Source: Albidovulum sp. (GTDB lineage Bacteria; Pseudomonadota; Alphaproteobacteria; Rhodobacterales; Rhodobacteraceae). Taken from it: a stretch of 64,000 nucleotides of DNA. Below, in pieces: positions 1 to 9,045 of the stretch. Under the pieces are notes generated by a model. That model saw nothing but the letters and a program-made list of their open reading frames with translations, did no database searches and was not told where the DNA came from. The DNA is taken from contig JALSJQ010000009.1 of the NCBI GenBank assembly GCA_026989275.1, forward strand, positions 124,001-188,000, written 5' to 3'. Positions within the stretch are counted from its first letter, which is position 1. Every line of letters begins with the position of its first letter. The position numbers and the translations under genes are program-made.

Positions 1-1
1 C

Positions 2-523
2 GCCATCGTCTTCGGGGCGCTGGCCGGCTGGGCGCTGGTGTCGCTCACCAAACCCATTCCCGGAGCGCCGGTTCCCGCCGCCGCCTTCCCCGACGACTAC
101 GCCACCGAATGCGGCGACTGCCACAAGGCCTACAACCCCACGATCCTGCCGGCTGCAAGCTGGCAGCGGCTGATGGCCGGGCTCGACAATCATTTCGGCG
201 AAGATGCCACGCTCGACGAGGAGACCACCCGCTCCATCACCGCCTGGCTCACCGCCCATGCCGCCGAGAGCGCCGACACCAAGCCGGCCCATCTCTTCCG
301 CATGGTCGATCCGACAAACCCGATCGCCGCCAGCGCCACCCCGGCCTGGAAGGAAATCCACAAACGGGTTGCCGGCGAGGTCTTCAAGCGGGCACCGATC
401 TTCACCCGATCCAACTGCTTCGCCTGCCACGGGGACGCGGCAGACGGCTGGTATTACCCGGGGCGCATCGAGATTCCCGATGCTCCCGCGAACACGCCGC
501 CGGGGCCGGGCGGGGGCGGCTGA
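2..523 (+). CDS. diheme cytochrome c, DHC-type (5' end outside window)
   Basis: Periplasmic or membrane-anchored diheme c-type cytochrome. Two heme-binding motifs are visible, CGDCH near the N-terminal end and CFACH near the C-terminus. The stretch around AASWQRLMAGLDNHFGEDA is nearly the same as in the DHC gene at 1114-1578, which marks it as a DHC paralogue. A GTG at 38 could start translation, but the same frame is open back to base 2 and encodes a hydrophobic run (AIVFGALAGWALV), so the true start and a signal anchor or a fused membrane domain lie outside the window. DHC proteins are the usual electron donors to SHP, encoded next. Whether the missing part is a cytochrome b561-type domain cannot be told from here. 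Confidence 0.8.
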   Translation, partial: AIVFGALAGWALVSLTKPIPGAPVPAAAFPDDYATECGDCHKAYNPTILPAASWQRLMAGLDNHFGEDATLDEETTRSITAWLTAHAAESADTKPAHLFRMVDPTNPIAASATPAWKEIHKRVAGEVFKRAPIFTRSNCFACHGDAADGWYYPGRIEIPDAPANTPPGPGGGG

Positions 524-614
524 TTGCCGTCGAATGGCGGGAAAATGCCCGAAAAAGGGCAGAATTCGAATTCATGGAACGAACGCGCAAGACACAAGGA
601 AAGGAATGAGACCG

Positions 615-1061
615 ATGAAGCATGTGCATGATACCGGCGCTTCCGTCGCCCGCTCCCTGAGCGGCCCGATCCTGGGAACCCTCATGCTCACGGCAGCCGC
701 CGTCTCCCTCGCCCTGCCCGTCAGCGCCGGGCCGCGCGAGCAGATCATCGCCGGTTATGCCGCCAAGGCCGGCAAGCCGCTTTCGGCGGCCCGCGGCAAG
801 GCCTTCTTCATGGGCACCCACAAGGGCGGCAAGCCCGATACGCCCTCCTGCACCTCATGCCATACGCGCAACGTGCATCAATGGGGCCGCACGCGCGCCG
901 GCAAGCCGATCGCGCCGATGGCGGTCTCGAAGACGCCCGACCGTTTCACCGACCCGAAGAAGGTCGAAAAATGGTTCCGCCGCAACTGCCGCACCGTGCT
1001 CGGGCGCGAATGCACGCCCCTCGAGAAGGGAGACGTGCTGACCTGGCTTTCGAGCCAGTGA
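615..1061 (+). CDS. shp: sphaeroides heme protein SHP-like monoheme cytochrome c (DUF1924)
   Basis: 148-residue secreted monoheme cytochrome c. Residues 11-38 form a hydrophobic signal peptide ending near VSAGPR. One heme motif, CTSCH, sits at about residues 79-83, and a second cysteine pair follows (FRRNCRT and GREC). The size, the motif position and the flanking DHC genes fit the SHP/DUF1924 family. Known members carry an asparagine heme ligand that leaves on reduction, allowing O2 or NO binding; N86 just after the heme motif is a possible ligand. I chose ATG 615 because AAGGAAAGG lies 9-10 nt upstream; ATG 606 is too close to that site. Physiological role is unknown in the family. Confidence 0.8.
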   Translation: MKHVHDTGASVARSLSGPILGTLMLTAAAVSLALPVSAGPREQIIAGYAAKAGKPLSAARGKAFFMGTHKGGKPDTPSCTSCHTRNVHQWGRTRAGKPIAPMAVSKTPDRFTDPKKVEKWFRRNCRTVLGRECTPLEKGDVLTWLSSQ

Positions 1062-1113
1062 ATCGACCCGGTTTCGGACCGGTCCGGGAAAACCCTCAAG
1101 AGGAGACGCAATC

Positions 1114-1578
1114 ATGAAAGAACCGTTCGCGATGACGAGCAAGGCCCCCTTCGTGGCGGCGCTGGCGCTTCTGGCCGGCCTCGCGCCCCGGCCGGGCCTT
1201 GCCGAGGGGAGTGTCCGTCAGGTGACCGACCCGGTCGCCAAGGAAGAGTGCAGCGCCTGCCACATGGCCTATCAGCCGGCCTTCCTGCCGGCCGAGAGCT
1301 GGAAGAAGATCTTCGCCGACCTGTCCAACCATTTCGGCGAGGACGCCTCGCTCGACCCCAAGACCGAGGCCCGCATCCGCAACTACTACCTCCGGCATGC
1401 GGCCCGCTGGCGTTCGATCCCGAAACCGGTGCCGATCCGGATCACCGAACTGCCCTGGTTCACCCGCGAACACACGCGTTTCGCCGCCCGGGCGAAGCAG
1501 GATCCGAAGATCGGTTCGCTGTCGAACTGCACCGCCTGCCACCGCTATGCGGAACGCGGCTGGTTCGAGAACGACTGA
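1114..1578 (+). CDS. diheme cytochrome c (DHC), partner of SHP
   Basis: 154-residue secreted diheme cytochrome c. An N-terminal hydrophobic segment (residues 10-31) is followed by CSACH at 46-50 and CTACH at 139-143. It closely resembles the truncated gene at the window start. A good ribosome-binding site (GAGGAG) precedes ATG 1114. It follows SHP by about 50 nt, so the three cytochrome genes are probably one transcript. In Rhodobacter sphaeroides DHC can reduce SHP; the same pairing is inferred here. The end of the transcript is not obvious. The next gene is convergent and begins its stop codon at 1639. Confidence 0.82.
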   Translation: MKEPFAMTSKAPFVAALALLAGLAPRPGLAEGSVRQVTDPVAKEECSACHMAYQPAFLPAESWKKIFADLSNHFGEDASLDPKTEARIRNYYLRHAARWRSIPKPVPIRITELPWFTREHTRFAARAKQDPKIGSLSNCTACHRYAERGWFEND

Positions 1579-1638
1579 CACCGATCCGCCTTCGGCGAGC
1601 AGCTCCGGGCCGCGGCCGGCAACGGCCGCGGCACCCTC

Positions 1639-3072
1639 TCAGTTCGCCAGAACCGCGCCGGGGTTGAGAATGCCGCGCGGATCGAGCGCCGCCTTGATCG
1701 CCCGCATGGCCCCAAGCGCGGCCGGATCGGCGAAACGGGCGAGATCCCCCGCCCTGAACCGGCCGATGCCGTGCTCGGCCGAGATCGAGCCGCCGCGGAC
1801 CGCCACCAGCTCGTAGAGCCGTTCCGAAAGCTTCGGGGCAAGGGCCGCATATGCGCGCCGATCGCACCCTTCGGGCGGAAAGAAATTGTAGTGCAGGTTG
1901 CCGTCACCCAGATGACCGAAGGCGTTGATCCGGACCGGAGCGATTTCCCAGATCCGCCGAGGCGCCTCGTCGAGGAAGGCCGGGATCGCCCCGAGCGGCA
2001 GGGAGATGTCGTGGGAGACGATGGCGCCCACCGCCCGATTGGCCAGCGGAATGCTCTCGCGAAAATGCCAGAATTCGCGCCGGTCGCGCTCCGAGCGCGC
2101 CATCCGGCCATCCGTCACCTGCCCTGCCACCAGAGCGGTCTCGATCACGCCGAAGAGTCGATCCTCGATTTCCCCGGCCTCGCTGCCCGCCGCCTCCATC
2201 AGAACCGACCAGGCAGGAGCCGTCTCGAAGGGGCGGCGGATGGCGGGCAGGCGGTCGGCCATGAAGGCGAAACTCTGCGCGGAGATGAGCTCGAAGGCCG
2301 TCAGCCGCTCGTCGAGCGCGGCTAGCGCGGCATGGAGAAGCTCGAGTGCCGCGGCAGGCGAAGCCACAGCGAGAAAGGCGGTGGCATGGGCCCGTGGCCG
2401 CATGTGAAGCCGGAGCGTCGCCGCGGTGATGATGCCGAGCGTGCCTTCCGAACCGATGAGAAGATCGCGCAGGTCGTATCCGGTATTGTCCTTGTGGAGC
2501 GAACGGAGCCCGTGATGGATCCGCCCGTCGGCCATCACCGCCTCGATCCCGAGACAGAGCGTCCGCGCGTTGCCGTAGCGCAACACCTGCACACCGCCGG
2601 CATTGGTCGCCAGATTGCCGCCGATGGTGCAGCTGCCTTCGGAAGCCATCGACAGGGGGAAAAGCCGGTCATGCGCCGCGGCCGCCGCCTGCACGTCGGC
2701 CAGCACCGCCCCCGCCTCGACCACCATCGCCCCGTCCGCCGGCGAGATCGACCGGATCGCCCGCATCCGTTCGAGCGACAGGACGAGCGGCGGCAGATCG
2801 GCCATCACCTGGCCGCCGACCAGCCCGGTTCCTCCGCCGTAGGGGACGACGGGAATGCGTCGCTCGTGGCAGAAGGAAAGGACACGAGAGACCTCCTCCG
2901 TGCTCCGCGGCCGCACCAGGGCCGAGGCCGGATGACCGGCGAGCTTGCCGCGCGGCTCCTCGCGGTAGCGCGGCGGCGCCGGCCAGCTGACGGCATCGGC
3001 CCCGAGCCGCGCCGCGAGCGCGGCCACGTCGTCCGGCCCGATGCCGCGAAGCCGCTCTCCGGGATCCGTCAT
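1639..3072 (-). CDS. FAD-linked 2-hydroxyacid dehydrogenase (GlcD / D-lactate or D-2-hydroxyglutarate dehydrogenase family)
   Basis: 477 residues. The N-terminal half is a PCMH-type FAD-binding domain with the typical PYGGGTGLVGG and EGSCTIGGNLATNAGG segments and GSEGTLGIIT. The C-terminal half is the FAD-oxidase C domain with GHLGDGNLHYN and the closing SAEHGIGR motif. This set defines the GlcD/Dld/D2HGDH group of quinone- or cytochrome-linked 2-hydroxyacid dehydrogenases; the exact substrate cannot be read from sequence. The start ATG overlaps the GNAT stop (ATGA at 3069-3072), which implies translational coupling and fixes the start; the frame stays open much further upstream but without similarity. 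Confidence 0.85.
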   Translation of the reverse strand: MTDPGERLRGIGPDDVAALAARLGADAVSWPAPPRYREEPRGKLAGHPASALVRPRSTEEVSRVLSFCHERRIPVVPYGGGTGLVGGQVMADLPPLVLSLERMRAIRSISPADGAMVVEAGAVLADVQAAAAAHDRLFPLSMASEGSCTIGGNLATNAGGVQVLRYGNARTLCLGIEAVMADGRIHHGLRSLHKDNTGYDLRDLLIGSEGTLGIITAATLRLHMRPRAHATAFLAVASPAAALELLHAALAALDERLTAFELISAQSFAFMADRLPAIRRPFETAPAWSVLMEAAGSEAGEIEDRLFGVIETALVAGQVTDGRMARSERDRREFWHFRESIPLANRAVGAIVSHDISLPLGAIPAFLDEAPRRIWEIAPVRINAFGHLGDGNLHYNFFPPEGCDRRAYAALAPKLSERLYELVAVRGGSISAEHGIGRFRAGDLARFADPAALGAMRAIKAALDPRGILNPGAVLAN

Positions 3073-3671
3073 CCGCCCGCCTCCCTGTCGACCGGCGCAC
3101 CGTCCTTGCGGTCGTCGCGCAGCCGGGCATAGAGCACATGGTCGCGCCAGCGCCCGTCGATCTGCAGATAGGCCCGCGCCCGCCCCTCGAAGCGAAAGCC
3201 GCAGCTTTCGAGAAGGCCGCGCGAGGGAACGTTCTCCTCGAGACAGGCCGCCTCGATCCGCGAGAGATCGAGCCGGCGGAAGGCATGATGCACCAGCGCC
3301 TCGATCGCCTCGCGCATGTACCCCTGACGCGCGAACCGTTCCCCCACCCAGTAGCCGAGCGAGGCCGACTGGGCCGGCCCGCGGCGGATGTTGTCGAGGG
3401 TGATGGCGCCAAGGAGCACCCGGTCCTCGCGACGAACGAGCAGAAGCGGCAGCGCGACCCCTTCGCGCGCCGCCTGCCGTGCCCAGCGGCATTTGCGCCG
3501 GAAACTGCGCCGGGTGAGGTGGGTGCGGCTCCAGCGGGGCTCCCACGGGGCGAGGAAATGCCGCGATTCGCGCCGCAGCCGCGCCCAGTCGGCAAAGTCG
3601 CGCGGCTCGGGAAGCCGCAAGGTCAGCCGCTCGGTCTCGATCCGGGGCATCATGCCGAAGCGGTGCAGCAT
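3069..3671 (-). CDS. GNAT N-acetyltransferase, RimJ/RimL-like
   Basis: 200 residues. It begins PRIETERLTLRLPEPRDFADW, typical of RimJ/RimL-type acetyltransferases, then has the core LLGAITLDNI, the acetyl-CoA loop region YWVGERFARQGYMREA and the late motif N-x-x-S-R-G-LLESCGFRFEG. The likely reaction is acetylation of a protein N-terminus or small amine from acetyl-CoA; the substrate is not predictable. It starts 4 nt after the M16 peptidase stop and overlaps the next gene by 4 nt, so it sits in the thrC-M16-GNAT operon. An uncommonly basic stretch (TRRSFRRKCRWARQ, about residues 60-75) may be an RNA or ribosome contact, by analogy only. Confidence 0.85.
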   Translation of the reverse strand: MLHRFGMMPRIETERLTLRLPEPRDFADWARLRRESRHFLAPWEPRWSRTHLTRRSFRRKCRWARQAAREGVALPLLLVRREDRVLLGAITLDNIRRGPAQSASLGYWVGERFARQGYMREAIEALVHHAFRRLDLSRIEAACLEENVPSRGLLESCGFRFEGRARAYLQIDGRWRDHVLYARLRDDRKDGAPVDREAGG

Positions 3672-3675
3672 GACC

Positions 3676-5004
3676 TCAGCCGGCCCCGCCACTGGCGCCG
3701 CCCGCGAGCCGGGCGGCGATCTCCTCCCGCGGCAGCGCCCTGGCGACCGGGCCATAGGCGATCTGCACCAGCGCCCCCTCTCCGGCGATCTCCCCCAGGA
3801 AGTCGCGCGCCCGATCGCGGGTGACGGCGGCAATCTCGGCAAGGGTTTCCTCGGGGGGCACCACCCGCCCGTGCATGAAGAGGGTGCGCGCGTTGCGTTC
3901 GGCCCGCGAGGCCGCCGCCTCGAGCCCCATCAGCATGCCCGCCCTGAGCTGGGCCCGGGCACGGTCGATCTCCTCGTCGGTGAGATCGGCCGCCGCACGG
4001 GCGATCTCGTCGGCCACCAGCCCGGCAAGCTCCCCGAGCTCCTCGCCCCCGGTGCCGGCATAGACGGTCAGAAGGCCGCTGTCGGCATGGTGGCTCGACT
4101 GGGCGTGAATGGCGTAGCACAGACCGCGCTTCTCGCGGATCTCCTGAAAGAGACGGGAGGACATGCCCCCGCCCAGCGCGGTGGTAACCACCTGGGCGGT
4201 GATGTAGCCCGGATCGCGATACCCCGGAACCGGCAGACCGAGAAGATAATGGGCCTGTTCGAGCGCCTTCTCCTCGAGCCGCTCGCCGCCGACGAAACGG
4301 GCAGGTGCGGCTGCAGGTGCCGCCGCCCGTTCCATGTCGCCGAAAGCGGCCTCGGCAAGCCGCACGAGCGCCTCGTGATCCACCATGCCGGCGGCCGAGA
4401 GCACCATCGAGCCCGGCTGGTAGTGCCGGGCGACGAAGGCGCGGAAGTCCTGAGGGCCGAAGCGGCGCACATTCTCGGGCGGTCCGAGGATCGGCCGGCC
4501 GATCGGCTGATCGGGGAAGGCCGTCTCCTGCAACCAGTCGAAGATGATGTCGTCGGGCGTGTCGCGCGTCTGGCCGATCTCCTGCAGGATCACCCCGCGC
4601 TCGATCTCGATTTCGCGCGGATCGAACACCGAATGGCGCAGGATGTCGGCGATGATGTCGAAGGCGCGCGGCACGTCCTCGCCCAGCATCCGTGCGTAAT
4701 AGGCCGTGATCTCGCGCGAGGTATAGGCGTTGATCCATCCGCCCACACGCTCGATCTCCTCGGCGATGTCGAGAGCGGAGCGCCGCTCGGTGCCCTTGAA
4801 GGCCATGTGCTCGAGGAAATGGGCGATGCCGTTCTCCCCGGCCGCCTCGTGGCGCGCACCCACACCGACCCAGATGCCGATCGCGGCCGAGGCGATCCCT
4901 TCCATCCGTTCGGTGACGACACGGAACCCGTTGGCAAGCTCGGTCATCTCGACCTGCCCGCCGATCACCGGCGCCGGAACGGCAACAAGGGAAGCGTCGG
5001 CCAT
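3676..5004 (-). CDS. M16 family zinc metallopeptidase (processing-peptidase-like)
   Basis: 442 residues, the normal size for a single-chain alphaproteobacterial M16B peptidase related to the mitochondrial processing peptidase beta subunit. The inverted zinc motif HFLEH is present (within GIAHFLEHMAFKGT) with the downstream glutamate in the region EIEIERGVILQEI. The C-terminal half has the GGGMSSRLFQEIREKRGLCY signature of the second M16 domain. Probably cytoplasmic; no signal peptide. It begins directly after thrC (2-nt gap), a linkage seen in many alphaproteobacteria. The substrate is not known. Confidence 0.92.
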   Translation of the reverse strand: MADASLVAVPAPVIGGQVEMTELANGFRVVTERMEGIASAAIGIWVGVGARHEAAGENGIAHFLEHMAFKGTERRSALDIAEEIERVGGWINAYTSREITAYYARMLGEDVPRAFDIIADILRHSVFDPREIEIERGVILQEIGQTRDTPDDIIFDWLQETAFPDQPIGRPILGPPENVRRFGPQDFRAFVARHYQPGSMVLSAAGMVDHEALVRLAEAAFGDMERAAAPAAAPARFVGGERLEEKALEQAHYLLGLPVPGYRDPGYITAQVVTTALGGGMSSRLFQEIREKRGLCYAIHAQSSHHADSGLLTVYAGTGGEELGELAGLVADEIARAAADLTDEEIDRARAQLRAGMLMGLEAAASRAERNARTLFMHGRVVPPEETLAEIAAVTRDRARDFLGEIAGEGALVQIAYGPVARALPREEIAARLAGGASGGAG

Positions 5005-5006
5005 GA

Positions 5007-6401
5007 TCAGCCTCTCCTGTGACGACGGATGAAATCGCGCACGGCCGCCAGATCGTTGTCGATGACATGCATCCGCTCGGGCCGCTCGAAGAGATCGGCC
5101 ATCCGCGGCGGCAGCGCCGGGCGAATGCCGATCGCCTCCTCGACCGCGTCGGGAAACTTGGCGGGATGGGCCGTGGCAAGAGCGACGGTCGGCACGCCCC
5201 GGGGCGCCGGCAGATCGGCCGCGACCTTGAGGCCGACCGCGGTATGGGGGCAGACGATCTCGCCGGTTTCCGCATGCACGCGGGCGATGGTGGCGCGTGT
5301 CTCGCTCTCGGTGGCGGCCCCCGAAGCGTAGATCTTCCGCAACCGTTCGAGCGCCGGCGCGGGAATGACGAAACCGCCCTCCCCGGCAAGCGCCGCCATC
5401 AGCCGCCGCACCGCCGCCGCATCGCGGTCGAGCGCCTCGAACAGCGCCCGCTCGAAATTCGACGAGACCTGAATGTCCATCGACGGGCTGATGGAGGGGC
5501 GGACCTCGCCGCGGCGATATTCCCCCGTGGTCAGCGCCCGGTGCAGGATGTCGTTCTGATTGGTGGCGATCACGAGCCGCTCCACCGGCAGGCCCATGGC
5601 CCGGGCCACGGACCCGGCATAGATGTCGCCGAAATTTCCGGTCGGCACCACGAAGCGCACCGGCCGGTGCGGCCCGCCGAGGGCGACGGCAGCGGTGAAA
5701 TAATACACGGTCTGGGCCAGCACCCGAGCCCAGTTGATCGAGTTGACGCCGGCGAGGCCGACCTCGTCGCGGAAGGTGTGATCGTTGAAGAGCCCCTTCA
5801 CCAGCGCCTGGGCGTCGTCGAAATCGCCGCGAATGGCGATGGCGTGGACATTGTCCTCGACCGGGGTTGTCATCTGGCGCCGCTGCACCTCGGAGACGCG
5901 CCCCTCGGGAAAGAGGATGAAGACATCGACCGAGGCGAGCCCCCGGAAGGCCTCGATCGCCGCCGAGCCGGTATCGCCCGACGTGGCCCCGACGATCGTC
6001 ACCCGCGTGCCGCGGCGCGTGAGCACGGCATCGAACAGCCGGCCGATGAGCTGCATCGCCACATCCTTGAAGGCCAGCGTCGGTCCGTGATGAAGCTCCA
6101 TCAGGAAGGTGGCCGGATCGAGCTCGACCAGCGGCACCCGGGCCTTGTGGCCGAAGGAGGCATAAGCGGCGTCAATCAGCCCGGCAAGCTCGCTCTCGGA
6201 GAAACTGCCGCCGACGAAGGGGCGGATGACCCGCAGGGCTGCCTCCTCGTAGGGAAGCCCCGCCAGGGCGGCGATCTCGTCCGGCGCCATTCGCGGCACC
6301 TCTTCGGGCACGTAGAGACCGCCGTCGCGGGCCAGGCCGGCGAGCATCGTTTCCTCGAAATCGAGCCGCGGCGCCTCTCCGCGGGTGGAGATGTAATGCA
6401 T
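5007..6401 (-). CDS. thrC: threonine synthase
   Basis: 464 residues. It converts O-phosphohomoserine to threonine with PLP. The N-terminus MHYISTRGEAP is typical of the long threonine synthases, and ELHHGPTLAFKDVAMQ holds the PLP lysine (in FKD). The glycine-rich phosphate-binding loop GATSGDTGSAA follows. I chose ATG 6401 rather than the ATG 21 nt upstream because AGGA lies 8 nt before it and because family members start at this residue. It is first in the thrC-M16-GNAT-dehydrogenase run. Homoserine dehydrogenase, earlier in the pathway, is at 56427 in another operon. Confidence 0.95.
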   Translation of the reverse strand: MHYISTRGEAPRLDFEETMLAGLARDGGLYVPEEVPRMAPDEIAALAGLPYEEAALRVIRPFVGGSFSESELAGLIDAAYASFGHKARVPLVELDPATFLMELHHGPTLAFKDVAMQLIGRLFDAVLTRRGTRVTIVGATSGDTGSAAIEAFRGLASVDVFILFPEGRVSEVQRRQMTTPVEDNVHAIAIRGDFDDAQALVKGLFNDHTFRDEVGLAGVNSINWARVLAQTVYYFTAAVALGGPHRPVRFVVPTGNFGDIYAGSVARAMGLPVERLVIATNQNDILHRALTTGEYRRGEVRPSISPSMDIQVSSNFERALFEALDRDAAAVRRLMAALAGEGGFVIPAPALERLRKIYASGAATESETRATIARVHAETGEIVCPHTAVGLKVAADLPAPRGVPTVALATAHPAKFPDAVEEAIGIRPALPPRMADLFERPERMHVIDNDLAAVRDFIRRHRRG

Positions 6402-6462
6402 GGGCAGATCCTGTCTCGTCATTGAGCCCTGTTTGCCGGAAAGCCCCGCCCGATACGGCGGC

Positions 6463-7143
6463 TCACCCCTTGCGCCGCCTGATACGCCAAAGCCACAGCC
6501 CTGTCATCCCCGCCCAGCCGAGCGCGAGCAGGAACCAAGTGATGGCATAGTTGAGATGGTTGTTCGGAATGCCGCGGGTCGAGACCGGCACCGGAATGAT
6601 GCCCGGATCCGCCGGGCTCTCCCGGCGAACCACGAGCAGCACCGGCTCCGTCTTCAGCCGGGCCGCCATCCGCGGCACGTCGCGGGCGAACCAGATGCCC
6701 GCGGCCAGGTCGGGGTCGGGGGTGAAGCGGTCGCTCTCGCGCGGCCAGTCGAGATTGCCGACGATCTCGGCCGCCCCGGCCTTGCGCGGCGCATCCCGCA
6801 GCCTCTGGGGCACCATGCCGTGATCGACGAGGATGCGCCGGCCGTCATCGGTCTCGAAGGGCTGGATGATGCGGAAACCCGGCCCGCCCCGCTCGCCGGG
6901 CAGCGATCCGAGCACCCGGATCTCGCCCGGAAGATACCGCCCCCTGACCCGCACCGCCAGGTAGCGGTCCCTTTCGGGGTCCGGGGCCTTCGGCAGAGGG
7001 ACCGGCTCAGCCGCGATCCGCCGCTCGATCCGGGCCAGCAGGTCTTCCTTCCATGCCAGACGATGCAGCTGCCAGTTTCCCAGCGAAAGAAGGATGGCGA
7101 TGCCGACAAGGCCGAAGACGAGGGGGAAAAGGATGCGCTTCAT
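6463..7143 (-). CDS. SURF1 family cytochrome oxidase assembly protein
   Basis: 226 residues with the SURF1 plan: an N-terminal transmembrane helix (FPLVFGLVGIAILLSLGNWQ), a periplasmic domain, and a C-terminal helix (NYAITWFLLALGWAGMTGLWLW). The family phrases GNWQLHRLAWKE and NHLNYAITWF are present. SURF1 helps insert heme a into subunit I of aa3-type oxidase. It follows ctaE across a strong hairpin at 7268-7297, so it may be read from its own promoter or by readthrough. The DUF983 gene often found between ctaE and surf1 is absent. Confidence 0.9.
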   Translation of the reverse strand: MKRILFPLVFGLVGIAILLSLGNWQLHRLAWKEDLLARIERRIAAEPVPLPKAPDPERDRYLAVRVRGRYLPGEIRVLGSLPGERGGPGFRIIQPFETDDGRRILVDHGMVPQRLRDAPRKAGAAEIVGNLDWPRESDRFTPDPDLAAGIWFARDVPRMAARLKTEPVLLVVRRESPADPGIIPVPVSTRGIPNNHLNYAITWFLLALGWAGMTGLWLWRIRRRKG

Positions 7144-7267
7144 GACAGTGGTCCGTGTCGTGATCGTCGCCCCGCAACCTGGCGCAGGCGGAAGAAAAGG
7201 TCATCCCGCACCACCGCCCCGCAACCGTGACAAGAACCGGACAGGGGCGCAGCGGCCGCGAAAGCAG

Positions 7268-7297
7268 AAGGGGCGCATGCCGCGGCACGCGCCCCTT
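7268..7297 (-). terminator. hairpin terminator after ctaE
   Basis: Nine-bp perfect stem AAGGGGCGC / GCGCCCCTT. Further pairing inside the loop (GTGCC with GGCAT, one G-U) brings the stem to about 13 bp with a tight loop. Read on the minus strand it lies about 20 nt past the ctaE stop and is followed by CTGCTTTC. The T-run is weak, so it may attenuate rather than fully stop transcription into surf1. Confidence 0.6.
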
Positions 7298-7317
7298 GCA
7301 GAAAGACCTGGCCGGGC

Positions 7318-8097
7318 TCAGCTGCCCCAGACGTAGATGACGGCGAAGAGGAACAGCCACACCACGTCAACGAAGTGCCAGTACCAGGCCGCGGCCTCGA
7401 AGCCCACATGATGCTCGGGCGTGAAATGCCCCTTGATCGCGCGGATCAGGCAGACGGCCAGGAAGATGGTGCCGATGATGACGTGCAGGCCGTGAAAGCC
7501 CGTCGCCATGAAGAAGGAGGCGCCGTAGATGTTGCCCGAGAAGGGGAAGGGCGCCTCGGAATACTCCATCGCCTGCAGCACGGTGAAGCTCATGCCGAGC
7601 ACGATCGCAAGGGCGAGGCCGGTGATGAGGGCCTTGCGGTCGCCATTGTGGGCGAAACGGTGATGCGCCCAGGTGACGGCGGCGCCCGACAGCAGCAGGA
7701 TGATGGTGTTCACCAGCGGCAGATGCCACGGATCGAAGGTCTCGATCCCTTCGGGCGGCCAGACCCCGTCGATCGGGTAGAGCGCATGCTTGATGAAGTT
7801 CCAGAACCAGGCGACAAAGAACATCACCTCGGAAAGGATGAAGAGCAGGAAGCCGTAGCGCAGCGAGATCTCCACCACCGGGGTGTATTCGCCGGCCTGG
7901 GCTTCCTCGATCATGGTCGACCACCAGTTGAACATGGTGAAGGCGACCATGGCAAAGCCGATCAACGCCACCCACAGCCCCTGATCGTGGAACCACAGAA
8001 CGGCCCCCAGAAGCATGGTGAACGCGCTGACCGCACCGATGAACGGCCAGATGCTCGGGCTCAGGATATGATAGTCATGGTTTTTTGCATGCGCCAT
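7318..8097 (-). CDS. ctaE: cytochrome c oxidase subunit III
   Basis: 259 residues with seven predicted membrane helices. It carries family phrases such as [12 protein letters not shown] at the start, [19 protein letters not shown] and [24 protein letters not shown] at the end. It stabilises the subunit I core of aa3 oxidase. It lies 52 nt after ctaG in the ctaC-ctaB-orf-ctaG-ctaE operon. Subunit I is not in the window. Confidence 0.97.
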   Translation of the reverse strand: MAHAKNHDYHILSPSIWPFIGAVSAFTMLLGAVLWFHDQGLWVALIGFAMVAFTMFNWWSTMIEEAQAGEYTPVVEISLRYGFLLFILSEVMFFVAWFWNFIKHALYPIDGVWPPEGIETFDPWHLPLVNTIILLLSGAAVTWAHHRFAHNGDRKALITGLALAIVLGMSFTVLQAMEYSEAPFPFSGNIYGASFFMATGFHGLHVIIGTIFLAVCLIRAIKGHFTPEHHVGFEAAAWYWHFVDVVWLFLFAVIYVWGS

Positions 8098-8149
8098 TTT
8101 CTTGTCCCTTTTGTCCCTGTGTGTCCCGTCTCAGGAGTTAAGGTTGACC

Positions 8150-8776
8150 TCAGTTTACGGTTTTTTCCGCCCGAGGCGACTCCGCCGCGGCCTGCTGCGG
8201 CAATTCTTCCTCGTGCATGGTGTAGGAGAGCGTGATGGCCTTGATGTATTTCGCATCCGGGTCCTTCACGATCTCGGGATCGACATAGAACGTCACCGGC
8301 ATCTGGACGCGCTCTCCGGGCTGCAGCACCTGATCGGTGAAGCAGAAGCACTCGATCTTGATGAAGTATTCCCCGGCCGCGAACGGCGTCACATTGTAGC
8401 TGGCGACGCCCGCGATCGGCCGGTCGGTCGGATTGTAGGCCTCGTAGAAGGCAAGGCCGGTCTCGCCGATCCTGAGCTCGACCTCGTTCTGCATCGGCCG
8501 GAATTCCCAGGGCATGTTCTTGTCCGTGGAGGCGTCGAAGCGCACCTTGATGGTCCGGTCGAGCACCTCGACGTCATCCGCCCTGCCGTCGCGGGCCACG
8601 CCGGTGGTGCCGCCATAGCCCGTCACTTCGCAGAACCAGTTGTAGAAGGGCACGGCGGCGAAGCTCGCCCCGAGCATCAGCGCCACGACCCCCACCATCG
8701 CCGCCACCTGCTGACCGGGCGTCAGCCGGCGCCCCCGGTCCCCGGAAGTGCGGTCCTCGGTCTTCCTCTCGCTCAT
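8150..8776 (-). CDS. ctaG: cytochrome c oxidase assembly protein CtaG (Cox11)
   Basis: 208 residues. One N-terminal membrane helix (VAAMVGVVALMLGASFAAVPFYNWFC) anchors a periplasmic copper-binding domain with the essential CFCF motif (IECFCFTDQVLQPGE). Cox11 proteins deliver copper to CuB of subunit I. The start overlaps the stop of the small membrane protein upstream by 4 nt, indicating coupling. An acidic and basic tail after residue 190 is not conserved in the family as far as I can judge. Confidence 0.95.
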   Translation of the reverse strand: MSERKTEDRTSGDRGRRLTPGQQVAAMVGVVALMLGASFAAVPFYNWFCEVTGYGGTTGVARDGRADDVEVLDRTIKVRFDASTDKNMPWEFRPMQNEVELRIGETGLAFYEAYNPTDRPIAGVASYNVTPFAAGEYFIKIECFCFTDQVLQPGERVQMPVTFYVDPEIVKDPDAKYIKAITLSYTMHEEELPQQAAAESPRAEKTVN

Positions 8777-9030
8777 CTGCGTGTCTCCCCGGCAGGGCCG
8801 GCGCCCGTCCCGTCCTGTTCGCTGTCGTTTTCGGGCCTCGCCCTGCTCTCGTCAAGTGGCGCAAGCGACGCACGATAGGTGTGATCGAAGGCCTGCATGA
8901 GCGAGCCCTGGCGGATCTTGGCCATCGTCATCAGGAACACCAGGATCACGAACAGGATCAGCACCCCACCCAGAGCGAGGTTGCGCCGGAAGCGCCGCTT
9001 GAGGAGCTCGTGTTCACGGGAAATCGGCAT
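8773..9030 (-). CDS. small single-helix membrane protein in the cta operon
   Basis: 85 residues. It starts with a charged cytoplasmic stretch (REHELLKRRFRRN), then one strong membrane helix (LALGGVLILFVILVFLMTMAKI), then a polar tail. A small gene at this place, between ctaB and ctaG, is usual in alphaproteobacterial oxidase operons, and is often annotated only as a hypothetical or oxidase-assembly-associated protein. It sits 15 nt after ctaB and overlaps ctaG by 4 nt, so it is surely translated with them. The function is unknown; a role in oxidase assembly is inferred from context. Confidence 0.75.
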   Translation of the reverse strand: MPISREHELLKRRFRRNLALGGVLILFVILVFLMTMAKIRQGSLMQAFDHTYRASLAPLDESRARPENDSEQDGTGAGPAGETRR

Positions 9031-9045
9031 GGCGGTCCTCGCTCG

